This document shows, piece after piece, positions 38,680-48,300 of a stretch of DNA of 64,000 nt. A model generated the notes under the pieces. That model saw nothing but the letters and a program-made list of their open reading frames with translations, searched no databases and was not told the origin of the DNA. The position numbers and the translations under genes were made by a program. Position 1 is the stretch's first letter; each line of letters opens with the position of its first letter. The stretch is from an uncultured Atopobiaceae bacterium (lineage in GTDB: Bacteria > Actinomycetota > Coriobacteriia > Coriobacteriales > Atopobiaceae): the NCBI GenBank assembly GCA_944321515.1, contig CALULO010000001.1, forward strand, positions 124,001 to 188,000, read 5' to 3'.

Positions 38680-39662
38680 ACCTGTGGGAGGAGCTCATAG
38701 AGCGCTGCGCGCAGCGGCGCCTTCAGAAGATCGGCCCGCTCTCCGACCAGGCGTACGAGGAGCTGCTGCTGGCGGTGCGCGAGAACCCGACCTCCTTTGT
38801 CGACGCGGAGCCCGAGCAGGCGCTGCTCGTGCTGGCTCGCGCGCTTGACTCCTACCGCGCGAGCCATCGCAATGATGACCTGCTCGACGACGATGCCTTC
38901 CAGGAGGCGCGCAACCGTCGGCTCGCCGCCCTGCGCGACGAGTGTGCCCGCGCCCGCGACATCGACCCAGGCTGCCTCGACGCCGAGCTTCTCGAGGTAC
39001 TCGCGGCCGACCTGGACCCAGACCCGCTGACGGAGAGGCTGATTGAGATCCAGCACAAGTTCGGGCTGGACGGAGACGACTCTACTGCCGCCGGGCCCAG
39101 CGCGCCGAAGGGGGACGCCTGGGACGACGTCACATGTCGCCCGTACCTGCGCGTGCGTGCGGCCTTTGCGCGCACCTGCCTCGACGGGTCCCGCTTCAAG
39201 ATGGCGGCCGCCTCCGCGCTCTCCGTGATGGACGCCTCGCCCTCCGACCCCCTTGGAGCCCGTCACACGGCCATGCTGGCATACGCGCGGCTAGAGGACG
39301 AGGCCGGGCTCGACGCCGTGGACGCGAGGCTTGGGCGCCACGAGAGCGCGTGGTCACACCTCGCACGGACGCTGCTGCTCTACAAGCTCAACCGCCTGAC
39401 CGCCGCGCGGCGATCCCTGCGCGGCTTCTGCCAGCTCTGCGAGGGTGGCTCCTACGCGCTGCTGCGCCCGACCTACGTGGAGATCTATCTGCCGGATCGC
39501 CCCGAGGCCGCACCGTGCAGCTTTGAGGAGTGCCTCCTCGCGGTGCGGGAGGCCGAGCCGATCATCGCCGACGTGCCTGACTTCATCGGCTGGTGCCAGA
39601 GCTTCGACTGGGTCTCGGCCGACGCCCAGGCCTTTAGCGAGAAGAACGGCCTGGACTGGTAG
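38676..39662 (+). CDS. helical-repeat protein, second of a paralogous pair
   Basis: 328 aa from GTG 38676 (NLWEELIERCAQRR), which overlaps the TGA of the preceding gene; AAGGGG is the ribosome site. Shared features with the first protein include AYARLEDEAGLDAVDARLG, AWSHLARTLLLYKLNRLTAARRSLRGF and an LPDRPE loop before the C-terminal helices. Cytoplasmic, function unknown. Translational coupling suggests that the two work together. Confidence 0.75.
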   Translation: MNLWEELIERCAQRRLQKIGPLSDQAYEELLLAVRENPTSFVDAEPEQALLVLARALDSYRASHRNDDLLDDDAFQEARNRRLAALRDECARARDIDPGCLDAELLEVLAADLDPDPLTERLIEIQHKFGLDGDDSTAAGPSAPKGDAWDDVTCRPYLRVRAAFARTCLDGSRFKMAAASALSVMDASPSDPLGARHTAMLAYARLEDEAGLDAVDARLGRHESAWSHLARTLLLYKLNRLTAARRSLRGFCQLCEGGSYALLRPTYVEIYLPDRPEAAPCSFEECLLAVREAEPIIADVPDFIGWCQSFDWVSADAQAFSEKNGLDW

Positions 39663-39749
39663 CGTCCAACGGCCGCAAGCCCCGCCCCATCGTCGTGGCG
39701 CGCCCCATCCAGAGCGTCCCTCTCGCCAGTCGATTCCCATGTGCCACAC

Positions 39750-39781
39750 AAAAGGCCCGGACCGCGCAGGCGATCCGGGCC
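39750..39781 (-). terminator. terminator after tRNA-Glu
   Basis: GGCCCGGA / TCCGGGCC stem with an internal GC-rich loop, followed by TTTT on the minus strand, 10 nt after the tRNA. Confidence 0.8.
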
Positions 39782-39790
39782 GATGCTTCG

Positions 39791-39866
39791 TGGTGCCCCC
39801 AACGGGAGTCGAACCCGTGTTACAGCCTTGAAAGGGCCGTGTCCTAGGCCACTAGACGATGGGGAC
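39791..39866 (-). tRNA. tRNA-Glu (UUC)
   Basis: Acceptor GTCCCCA/TGGGGGC, anticodon loop CTTTCAA with anticodon TTC, GGTTCGACTCC in the T-arm, and encoded ACCA. Confidence 0.95.
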
Positions 39867-39905
39867 GCAGGGGGAAAGTATACCAGAGCTGCGCGAGAAA
39901 CCGCT

Positions 39906-39990
39906 TGGTAGGGGCGGTGGGACTCGAACCCACAATCCTTTCGGCCGAAGATTTTAAGTCTCCTGCGTATGCCAATTCCGCCACGCCCCC
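39906..39990 (-). tRNA. tRNA-Leu (UAA)
   Basis: Acceptor GGGGGCG/CGCCCCT, anticodon stem GGAGA/TCTTC, loop CTTAAAA with anticodon TAA, and a long variable arm (85 nt), as expected for leucine. Encoded ACCA. It lies 30 nt after ppx and may share its transcript. Confidence 0.95.
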
Positions 39991-40020
39991 GCATGCGGCA
40001 CAAACGCCAACGAGAACATC

Positions 40021-41034
40021 CTAGCGCAACGGGCGCATCGACGGGCGCCAGCCCACGGGAGACTGCGCGCCGGAAAGCGCCGTCTCGGCCGCAATCGCCA
40101 GTCCGAAGAGCAGGTCGGACTCGCTGGCCTGGAGTCGCTCGAAGCCCGTCTGCGCCATGAGCTCGGACACCGCGACGGCGCCACCCAGCATGACGGGCGC
40201 GCGCTTGGCCTGGAGGCCGGGCAGCGCGGCGCGCTCCTCCACGGTAAGCCCGGCGAGAAGCGCCTCGAGCTCGTCCACGCGCGCCCTGGAGAGCGTCGCC
40301 AGGTGCACCTGCGAGGAGTCGTAGGGCTCCAGGCCCTTGTCGATGGCCACGAGGCTCGTCACCGTGCCGCCGCAGACCACGAGCGCCTCCGGAGCAGCCT
40401 GCCCGGCACGCCCTGAGCCGGCCGCAAAGAGTCCGCCCTCATCCACCACCGGAGCGAACATCTGCGCCGCAAAGGCGTGCGCCGCGGCAAGGTCCTCCGC
40501 GGACGGCAGGGGCGTGCCAGAGAGGAACTTCTCCGTCACGCGACGGCACCCCACGTCAACCGAGCAAACAAACCCGAGGTCAAAGGTACCGTCAATCCCA
40601 AGCGTTCCACAGGCGAGCTCGGTGGAGCCGCCTCCGTTGTCCGCGACGAGGATGCGGTGGCCGCGGAAGTCTCGCGCAACCCCGAGGAAGGTGAGCGCGC
40701 CCTCCACCTCGCCGGGGATGATGAGCGGGTCCAGGCCAAGCGAGTCGAGCGCCGCGCCCAGCTCGCGGGAGTTCTCCGCGTCACGCGCCGCGCTTGTGAG
40801 CGTGCAGCACGCCGCCACGGCACCGGCGTCCCTCGCGGAGGCCACGTAGCCTCGCACGCAGGCAAAGACACGCTCCATCGCCTCCTGCTTGAGGCGGCCG
40901 GTGGCGTCCACGCCCTCGCCGAGGTTGCATATCTCCGAGTGCTTGGCCAGCCGGACCACCTGCCCGGCCTCGACGTCCGCCACGGCAAGCCGCGCGGTCA
41001 CCGTCCCGATGTCAATGCACGCAAGCCGTACCAT
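40021..41034 (-). CDS. ppx: Ppx/GppA-type exopolyphosphatase
   Basis: 337 aa, actin-like ASKHA fold; removes phosphate from polyphosphate or pppGpp. The five nucleotide-fold motifs are seen: LACIDIGTVTARLAVADV, the conserved Glu in GEVEGALTFLGVAR, VADNGGGSTELACG and VVCGGTVTSLVAID. It follows the FtsB-like gene in the mfd...mazG-ftsB-ppx order known from actinobacteria. Confidence 0.9.
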   Translation of the reverse strand: MVRLACIDIGTVTARLAVADVEAGQVVRLAKHSEICNLGEGVDATGRLKQEAMERVFACVRGYVASARDAGAVAACCTLTSAARDAENSRELGAALDSLGLDPLIIPGEVEGALTFLGVARDFRGHRILVADNGGGSTELACGTLGIDGTFDLGFVCSVDVGCRRVTEKFLSGTPLPSAEDLAAAHAFAAQMFAPVVDEGGLFAAGSGRAGQAAPEALVVCGGTVTSLVAIDKGLEPYDSSQVHLATLSRARVDELEALLAGLTVEERAALPGLQAKRAPVMLGGAVAVSELMAQTGFERLQASESDLLFGLAIAAETALSGAQSPVGWRPSMRPLR

Positions 41035-41129
41035 AGTTCCTCCCTGCTCCGCCGCAAGTCCCCGGCGCGTCGGGGCCGCCGTCCGTCGGGCGCGCCTCTT
41101 TGCGCATGTCTCCCGGCGGCGCGGACGCC

Positions 41130-41756
41130 CTACTCCCCGCTGTACTGGAAGATGAAGTCGCCGATGCCCAGGTACCAGGGCCTCTCGTCGGTAGTCGTCT
41201 CGCTTTCGGAGGCCTCGGGGTCCTCGCTCAGGCCCTTGACCACCACTCCCGTCTCGCCCTCGTCCACGTAGCCGCGGCGACGGGCCTCGTCCCTGATGCC
41301 TTCCTCGGTCATGAGGGCGTCGACGTCACCCTGGAGCTCGGCCTGCTCGCCGCTCCCCTGAGCCTGCTCCTCCTGGAGCGCCCCGTTGTGGCGCCAGGCG
41401 GCATAGCAGTCCTTGGCGGGCCCATAGAGCGCAACGACCGTCACCAGCACCACGGCCGCGACGATAAGAGGAACGCGAAAGCGGGCGACAAAGCTCCGCG
41501 GGTCCACCGGAAGGTTGGCGAGCGGCCCGCCCGACGTCCGTGCGCCGCGACCGGAGCCGCCCGCGCGCGCGGCGTGGCCGGAGGGTGCCGGACGACCGGA
41601 GGGGCGACGCGAGCCGCCGCGCGATTCGGGACGCACCCGGCGTCTGGGCTCCGCAGCGGCGCGAGAGGCGGGCGCGGCCGAGCGCGAACCCCTCCGCGAG
41701 AGGGCTGTGCCTCGCCTCCGCGGAGAGGCGGTGTCTGTAAGGGTTCCTGTGCTCAT
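41130..41756 (-). CDS. FtsB/DivIC-like septum formation initiator
   Basis: 208 aa. A long Arg/Pro/Gly-rich cytoplasmic tail (about 95 residues) precedes one membrane helix (VPLIVAAVVLVTVVALYGP), an extracytoplasmic coiled-coil segment (LQEEQAQGSGEQAELQGDVDALMTEEGIRDEARRRGYV) and the typical GVVVKGL. The order and position between mazG and ppx mark it as the FtsB/DivIC cell-division protein. Start ATG 41756 is the first that keeps the basic tail; the ribosome site is weak. Confidence 0.8.
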   Translation of the reverse strand: MSTGTLTDTASPRRRGTALSRRGSRSAAPASRAAAEPRRRVRPESRGGSRRPSGRPAPSGHAARAGGSGRGARTSGGPLANLPVDPRSFVARFRVPLIVAAVVLVTVVALYGPAKDCYAAWRHNGALQEEQAQGSGEQAELQGDVDALMTEEGIRDEARRRGYVDEGETGVVVKGLSEDPEASESETTTDERPWYLGIGDFIFQYSGE

Positions 41757-41868
41757 GCCGGCTTCGTTTCTGGTCTGTCTGTGGCAGGGCGAGCGCGCCT
41801 TGCAAGGCGACGGGCTGCATGCCCGCAACCACGGCGCGACGCCTCATTTATAGCAGACGGAGGTGCGC

Positions 41869-42735
41869 TCATTCCGTGCGCGCAGCCTTCTCCTCCGCCT
41901 TAGCACGTCTCCAGAGCTCGTCCCAAGCCTCGTCGGAGAGCCCCTCGAGCCTGACGCCCCGCTCGCGGGCCGCCGCCTCCATGCGGCCCCAGCGGGCCCT
42001 GAACTTGCGGTTGGCCGCAGCAAGCGCCCCCTCGGCGTCAATGCCCTCCCAGCGCGCCACCTGCACCAGCGTGAACAGCAGGTCGCCAAACTCCTCGGTA
42101 CGCTCGGGCGTGCCGGGCGCCTCCTGCTCAAACTCGGCGCGCTCCTCGGCAACCTTGTCCCACACGCCGCCCTCGTCGGCCCACTCGAACCCAGCCTTGG
42201 CCGCGCGCTTGGAGAGCTTCTGGCATTGCATGAGCGCGGGCAGGCCGCGCGGAATGGAGTCGAGCAGGCCCGGCTCGGGCTCGTCGCCCCCACCGGCGGC
42301 CGCGCGCTCGGCGGCCTTCACGTCATCCCAGATGTCCATGACCTCCGCACCGTCCGCGGCGGCCACGTGCTCGCCAAAGACGTGCGGATGGCGGCGGACA
42401 AGCTTCTCGTTGAGGCCGGTCACCACGTCGTCGATGGTGAAGGCCCCCTCGTCGGCGGCGATCTGCGCGTGCAGGACCACCTGCTCGAGCACGTCACCAA
42501 GCTCCTCCAGCAGGTGGGGCGTGTCGTCGGACTCGATTGCGTCGACGGCCTCGTAGGCCTCCTCGATCATGTTGCGCGTGATGGAGCGGTGCGTCTGCTC
42601 GCGGTCCCACGGGCAGCCGTCCGGCTGGCGCAGCCGCCACATCGTACGCACGAGACGGTCAAACTCCGGGTGGGCGGTCGGCGCGCCGGGACACTCGGCG
42701 GTCTCGGCGTCAACGCGGTCAGCAGCTTGGGACAT
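41869..42735 (-). CDS. mazG: nucleoside triphosphate pyrophosphohydrolase MazG
   Basis: 288 aa, two MazG domains in tandem. The first has the metal-binding EEAYEAVDAIESDD ... EELGDVLEQVVLHAQIA, the second EERAEFEQ ... EEFGDLLFTLVQVARW. Expected to clear aberrant NTPs and possibly ppGpp. Start ATG 42735 with AAGGGAG 8 nt upstream. In related genomes mazG usually follows mfd closely; here the alcohol dehydrogenase and CobW genes stand between them. Confidence 0.93.
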   Translation of the reverse strand: MSQAADRVDAETAECPGAPTAHPEFDRLVRTMWRLRQPDGCPWDREQTHRSITRNMIEEAYEAVDAIESDDTPHLLEELGDVLEQVVLHAQIAADEGAFTIDDVVTGLNEKLVRRHPHVFGEHVAAADGAEVMDIWDDVKAAERAAAGGGDEPEPGLLDSIPRGLPALMQCQKLSKRAAKAGFEWADEGGVWDKVAEERAEFEQEAPGTPERTEEFGDLLFTLVQVARWEGIDAEGALAAANRKFRARWGRMEAAARERGVRLEGLSDEAWDELWRRAKAEEKAARTE

Positions 42736-42908
42736 GGCGGCTCCCTTCACGGGCGGTTTTCTCGCCCCGATTCTACCGCGCCGCAGGCAAGCGCAACCGG
42801 CGGGGCCGCACAGGCCGCCAAGGGCGGACGGCGCCCCCAGGGGACGGTTAAGGGAGAGGCGGCCCGCCCGGAGCGTAGCTCGCGGCCGGCGAAGACGAGG
42901 GGCCGCTA

Positions 42909-43199
42909 TTAGGAAACGTGCCCACGACCATGATTGTGGCTGTGGCTGCAATCGTGGCCGTGATGATGGTGCTCGTTGCCGCAGCCGTGCTCGTGGTGGG
43001 GCCTCCCGCGGTAGTCGTTTGCCTCGTCGAGGGCAACCTCCGCACGCCCTGCCGCCACGGCGTCGCGCACCACAGGCAGCAGCGTCTCGCGCAGCCACGG
43101 GCGGCGCACCTCCGGCCCAATGAAGACGCCAATCGACTCGCCGGGTCCCCGCGACGCCCCCTCCTCGGCGCCCGTCACCGACCAGGCGCGGTCGACCAC
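42909..43199 (-). CDS. C-terminal half of the CobW gene, His-rich (after in-frame TAG)
   Basis: 96 aa if started at GTG 43199. The frame is the same as the upstream CobW gene: after its TAG (43215-43217) it reads WLRFDVVDRAW, which continues the CobW C-terminal domain (RAKG...LRFD...FIGPEVRRPWL). The last 30 residues hold eleven histidines and two cysteines (HHEHGCGNEHHHHGHDC, SHSHNHG), a zinc, nickel or cobalt store. It could be made by re-initiation at the GTG or by stop-codon read-through, or be dead sequence. Confidence 0.6.
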   Translation of the reverse strand: MVDRAWSVTGAEEGASRGPGESIGVFIGPEVRRPWLRETLLPVVRDAVAAGRAEVALDEANDYRGRPHHEHGCGNEHHHHGHDCSHSHNHGRGHVS

Positions 43200-43214
43200 G
43201 TCAAAGCGTAGCCA

Positions 43215-43988
43215 CTAGCCACCGCAGGGCAACGTCCCCTTGGCTCGCACGACCTCGCCGAAGACGCCCGCCACGAGCGCGTCGAGGAACCACAGCAGGT
43301 GCGACTCACTCGGCAGGTCGATCCCGGCGAGCGAGAGGCTCTCGAAGTCGTCGTCGACCGGTGCTCCCTGGGCGGCGGACGCCGACGCGCCCTCTGGATC
43401 GAGGTCGTTCTCAAGCAGGCTCGAGAAGAACGCGTCGTCGAGCCGGTCATACGGGACGTCCACCACCCGCGCGCCAGGGTTCTTCTCGGCAACCCACGCC
43501 CGCACGGCATCGAGCTCGCCGGCGCCCGCATGCTGAACCTTGGAGAGCACCACCACGGCGGCGGAGGCGACCTGGTCGAGGTTGATGTCCTCGAAGCGCT
43601 CTCTCTGGCGCGCCCAGGCGAGCACGTCCACGATCACGAGCGGCTGCAGGAGCGAGATCCGCTCGTAGCTCACCTGGTTGACGTTGTCGACCACGCTCGA
43701 GAGCCGCGCGACGCCCGTGGGCTCCACGACCAGGTACTCGGGGTCGAGCGTGTTGGCGATGGTGAGCACCGAGCTCGCAAAGTCCTGTTTTCCCGTGCAG
43801 CAGATGCAGTTCTCCGTGGACTCCCAGACGGAGAGCTCGTCGGTCCGTGAGAGCACCTGCGCATCGATGTCAGCCTGGCCGTACTCGTTCTCGTAGACCA
43901 CGAAGTCACGCCCGGTCCGACGGGCGAGCTCTTGGATGAAGGTCGTCTTGCCGGCGCCGAGAAAGCCTGAGACCACCAGCACGCGCAT
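43215..43988 (-). CDS. CobW/COG0523-family metallochaperone GTPase, cut short by TAG
   Basis: 257 aa from ATG 43988. G-domain: Walker A SGFLGAGKTTFIQEL, metal-binding ENCICCTGKQDF (CxCC), LVVEPTGVARLSSV and LSKVQHAG. The protein stops in the middle of the CobW C-terminal domain, right after VRAKGTLPCGG, where relatives continue; the missing part is read in the same frame after a single TAG (see 42909-43199). The pair would total about 358 residues. It lies 102 nt after the zinc alcohol dehydrogenase gene, which suggests metal delivery to that enzyme. Confidence 0.85.
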   Translation of the reverse strand: MRVLVVSGFLGAGKTTFIQELARRTGRDFVVYENEYGQADIDAQVLSRTDELSVWESTENCICCTGKQDFASSVLTIANTLDPEYLVVEPTGVARLSSVVDNVNQVSYERISLLQPLVIVDVLAWARQRERFEDINLDQVASAAVVVLSKVQHAGAGELDAVRAWVAEKNPGARVVDVPYDRLDDAFFSSLLENDLDPEGASASAAQGAPVDDDFESLSLAGIDLPSESHLLWFLDALVAGVFGEVVRAKGTLPCGG

Positions 43989-44048
43989 GTTCCGCCCATC
44001 CTTTGCCCAACGGGCCGAGAAGACCACGCCTCTCGGCAGCCAGCGGAA

Positions 44049-44073
44049 GGGGCGGGGCCTCCGGCCCCGCCCC
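44049..44073 (-). terminator. strong hairpin after the secondary alcohol dehydrogenase
   Basis: Perfect 11-bp stem GGGGCGGGGCC / GGCCCCGCCCC with a 3-nt loop, 17 nt after the stop. No T-run follows (TTCCGC), so it may protect the mRNA end or stop transcription only partly before cobW. Confidence 0.55.
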
Positions 44074-44090
44074 ATGCCCCCAATCCGACG

Positions 44091-45149
44091 CTAGTCGATG
44101 ACGACAACCGGCTTGATCAGGTCAGCCGGCTTGTCGCGCATGAGGAAGAGCGCCTCCTCGAGGTGGTCCCAGCCGTGGAAGACGTGCGTGGAGAGCGGGG
44201 CCACGTCAAGGCGCCCGGCCGCAACAAGGCTGCCGAGCTTCTCCATGCGCAGTCGGCCGCCGGGCATGAGGCCGCCGTTAATCTGCTTGTGGCCCATGCC
44301 CACGCCCCACTCCACGCGCGGGATGCGAACGTAGTCACCGTTGCCGAGATAGTTGACGTTGCCGATCTTGCCGCCCGGCTTGAGGGCCTTGACGGCGTCG
44401 ATGAAGGTGTCGCAGCCGCCGCCGGCAACGACGACCTTGTCGACCCCCTTGCCATCGGTCATGGCGAGAACCTGGTCGGCGATGGGACCATCCTTGTAGG
44501 AGATGAACTCCGTCGCCCCGTAGCCCTTGGCCGCCTCGACGCACACCGGGCGCGTACCCACGGCTATGATGCGGGACGCGCCGCGCATGTTGGCGCCGGC
44601 GACGCTCATGAGACCGACGGGGCCGATGCCGATGACGAGCACGGAGTCGCCGAACTGCACGTCGGCCAGCTCGACGCCGTGGAAGCCGGTCGGCACCATG
44701 TCAGAGAGCATGCAGGCGTCCACCGGGCTGATGTTCTCGGGCAGGAGGGCAAGGTTGCCGTCGGCGTCGTTGACGTGGAAGTACTCACCGAAGACGCCGT
44801 CCTTGAAGTTGGAGAACTTCCAGCCCGCCAGCATGCCGCCAGAGTACATGGAGTAGCCGGCCTGGGCCTCAAGGGAGTTCCAGTCCGGGGTGATGGCAGG
44901 AACGAGCACCCGGTCTCCGGGCTTGAAGTCACGCACAAGCTCGCCGACCTCGACGACCTCGCCGCAGGCTTCATGGCCCAGAATCATGTTGTGGCGCTCG
45001 CCGATGGCGCCCTCCCACAGGGTGTGCACGTCAGAGGTGCAGATGGCGACTGCAAGCGGCTTGACGATGGCGTCCTGCGGCCCGCAGGCCGGGACATCCT
45101 TCTCAATCCAGCCCGACTCGCCGATCTTGAGCATAGCGTAGCCCTTCAT
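44091..45149 (-). CDS. adh: NADP-dependent secondary alcohol dehydrogenase
   Basis: 352 aa, zinc medium-chain dehydrogenase interconverting secondary alcohols and ketones (isopropanol/acetone type). The sequence follows the Clostridium beijerinckii and Thermoanaerobacter enzymes closely from memory: MKGYAMLKIGESGWIEKD, AICTSDVHTLWEGAIGERHNMILGHEACGEV and DKPADLIKPVVV. Catalytic zinc ligands Cys37, His59 and Asp150 are present, with the Rossmann loop GIGPVGLMSVAGA. The NADP-binding segment reads VGTRPVC against GSRPVC in those enzymes. Together with the following CobW gene it forms an apparent insertion between mfd and mazG. Confidence 0.93.
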   Translation of the reverse strand: MKGYAMLKIGESGWIEKDVPACGPQDAIVKPLAVAICTSDVHTLWEGAIGERHNMILGHEACGEVVEVGELVRDFKPGDRVLVPAITPDWNSLEAQAGYSMYSGGMLAGWKFSNFKDGVFGEYFHVNDADGNLALLPENISPVDACMLSDMVPTGFHGVELADVQFGDSVLVIGIGPVGLMSVAGANMRGASRIIAVGTRPVCVEAAKGYGATEFISYKDGPIADQVLAMTDGKGVDKVVVAGGGCDTFIDAVKALKPGGKIGNVNYLGNGDYVRIPRVEWGVGMGHKQINGGLMPGGRLRMEKLGSLVAAGRLDVAPLSTHVFHGWDHLEEALFLMRDKPADLIKPVVVID

Positions 45150-45349
45150 AACTCCGTCCTTTCGCCTGTCGCAACGTATGCGGGGCGGAGCTCCCCCGAC
45201 GGGAGCGCCATATTTCGGGCTTGCTTCCGGTACGTATCCAGCTCACACATGCTGCTCGGCGAGCGGTACGAAACGTCCCGCGGGCGCGCGAAGGGGAGGC
45301 CTGCCCCAGGGGGACGGGCGGCTCAGCCGCCGCAGGCCCTTCTCGCCAG

Positions 45350-48300
45350 CTACTCCTCCACCTCGTCATCGCCGCCGACCTGCTCCAGAACGCCAAGCAC
45401 GGCGGGCATGACCTCCTCCTCGCTGCGATGGAACGGGTACGCAACCTTCTTGGTCTTGGGGTAGACCACCGCGCCGCGCTCCTTGAGCTTGAGCGCCGTA
45501 GTGCGCGGGACCTCAAGCCCCTGATAGGTGAGCCTGCCGGCCGTAAGCGACACCGTGGTGCAGCCCAGGCGCTGCGCGCGGATGCGCACGCGGGCGCGGT
45601 CGAAGAGGTTTCGCCCGGCCAGCGGCAACGCCCCGTAGCGCTCCTCGCAGTCGTGCTGCACGTCGTCCACCTCCGCCAGGTCCACGGCGGCGGCGAGCTG
45701 CCGGTACACCAGGACGCGACGGTCCACGTCGGGCAGGTACTCCTCGGCCAGGAAGAAGTCGGCGGGGAGGTTGATGGTGACCTCGGCCTGCTCCGGGTCG
45801 CGCGTCTCGCCGCGCGCCTCGGCCACGGCCTCCCCGAGCATCTGCGTGAAGAGGTCAAAGCCAACACTGGAGAGGTTACCGTGCTGCTCGGCGCCCATGA
45901 GCGAGCCCGCGCCGCGAATCTCGAGGTCGCGCATGGCGATCTTCATGCCGCTGCCGAGGTCCTGGTACTCGTTGATGGCCATGAGGCGGTCGGTGGCCTC
46001 CGGCGTGAGCGGCTGCTCGGCCGGGAACATGAAGTAGGCGTAGGCCTGGGTGCGACCTCGGCCCACGCGCCCCTTGAGCTGATAGAGCTGCGCCAGGCCC
46101 AGCCGCTGCGAGTCCTCGATGATCAGCGTGTTGGTCCGCGGGTTGTCAATCCCGCTCTCGATGATCGTGGTGGCCACCAGGACGTCGATCTCGTGCTCCT
46201 GGAAGCGCAGCATCACGTCCTCGACCTCGCGGGCGCTCATCTTACCGTGCGCCACGCCCACTCTAGCCTCCGGGGCGGCCTCCATCACGCGGCTCACGGC
46301 GTCGTCGATGGTATGGACGCGGTTGGAGACGTAGTAGACCTGCCCCTTACGCGCCAGCTCGTCGCGGATGGCGGCGGAGACGAGGTCCGGGTCCCACTCC
46401 CCCACCGTCACCTTGACCGGAAGGCGCCCGGGGGGAGGCGTCATGATGAGGCTCATGTCACGCACGCCGCTCATGGCCATCTGCATGGTGCGCGGGATGG
46501 GGGTGGCGGAGAGCGTCAGCACGTCCACCTGCTCGCGCATGTTCTTGAGCTGCTCCTTGTGCTGGACGCCAAAGCGCTGCTCCTCGTCAATCACAACGAG
46601 CCCCAGGTCATAGGGGTTGACGTCGGCAGAGAGCAGGCGGTGCGTACCAATGAGCACGTCCACCGAGCCGTCAGCAAAGCCCTCGAGGGCGCGGCGCTGC
46701 TGCGCGGGCGTCACAAAGCGGGAGAGCACGGACACCTTGAGGTCAAACGGGGCAAACCGCGAGAAGAACGTCTCGAAGTGCTGCTGAGCAAGAATCGTGG
46801 TGGGGCAGAGCACCATCACCTGCTTGGCGTCCTGGCAGCACTTGAACGCCGCGCGCAGGGCCACCTCCGTCTTGCCAAAGCCCACGTCACCGCAGAGCAG
46901 GCGGTCCATCGGGCGACGCGCCTCCATGTCGGCCTTGATGTCCGCGATGGCAGTCCTCTGGTCATGCGTGAGCTCGTAGGGGAAGCTCGCCTCCATCTCC
47001 TGCTGCACGGGCGAGTCCGGCGAGAACGCGTAGCCGGGCACCGAGCTGCGGCGCGTGTAGAGGTCCACCAGGTCAAACGCAAGCTTCTTGGCGGACTTGC
47101 GCGCCTTGTTGGTGGCACGGCTCCAGTCGGCGGTGTTGAGGCGGGTGAGGCGGGGGCTCGCGCCATCCGGGCCCACGTAGCGCGTGATGCGGTCCACCTG
47201 CTCCAGCGGCACGAAGAGCTTGTCGCCGCCGGCGTACTCCAGCAGGAAGTAGTCGCGCTCGCGCCCGGCGACCTCCTGCCGGACAATCTGCGAGAAGAGC
47301 GCGATTCCGTGCGTGGCGTGGACCACGTAGTCCCCGGGCTTGAACGGGAAGGTCACGCTCGTGGGGTCCACGCGACGGGCGCGGCGACGCGCCTTGGCCG
47401 TGCGGGACGAGAGGTCGGAGACCGAGAGGATGGCCAAGCTTGCCCCCGGGACCACGATGCCGGCCGGAATCGGGGCGTCGGTGAAGGTCACGCGACCGCG
47501 CTCAAGGGGCGGGACCTGCGGATCGTTGTTCTCGGCAGCCGTGCCGAGGGACTCCAGGAAAGGCACGTTCTCATCCGTGAGGCGCAGCTCCAGAGACTCT
47601 CGCGCGCCACGGTCAGGCACCGCAAAGAGCACGACGGAGCGGTCCTTGACCAGCTGTCGCACACGGCCGAGCAGCTTTGAGTCCGAGCCCGCGATTCCCG
47701 GCTGGCGCACCGCGAGCTCGGCCGTGGTGGTGCCGGAGCCCGCACGCAACATGGACGAGAAGCTCAGACGCTGCTGCGTGCCAAAGTCCAGCTCGCGCGG
47801 GGACGTGTAGAGGCCATCCAGCGGCACGCGCGCAGCGTTGGCCGCGGCGAGGACCTCGTCCGCGGCGCGCATGCAGTCGTCAAAGAGGGCGCGCGGCTCG
47901 GCCAGGACCACGAGCGCCTCCGCGCTCAGGTGCTCGAGCGGCGAGGCGGTGGAGCCGTAGAGCTGCGGCAGGTAGCGCTCCAGCGAGGGAGCCGCAGACC
48001 GCTGGCGAATGAGCTCCAGGTCAGCGGCCACCTTCGAGCTGTCCTCGGCGGCATGGTAGAGCGCCCTCTCGGCACGGGCGACGGTCTCGTCCGTGAGGGC
48101 CAGCTCACGGCACGGGGACACGGTGACCTCCTTGAGCTCGCCGATGGTCTGCCCCGTTGAGGGGACCATGCGGCGCACGCGGTCGATCTCGTCGCCGAAG
48201 AACTCCATGCGCACGGGGCTCGCGGCCTGCGCGGGCCAGACGTCCACCGAGTCGCCGTGCACGTGGAAGGTGCCGGGGGCATCGACCTCGCCGGCGTCGT

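Noticed and set aside
43215..43217. TAG in cobW as pyrrolysine codon
   Set aside because: TAG is used as an ordinary stop by several neighbours, no pyl genes are visible, and CobW proteins have no known pyrrolysine. A mutation or restart is simpler.
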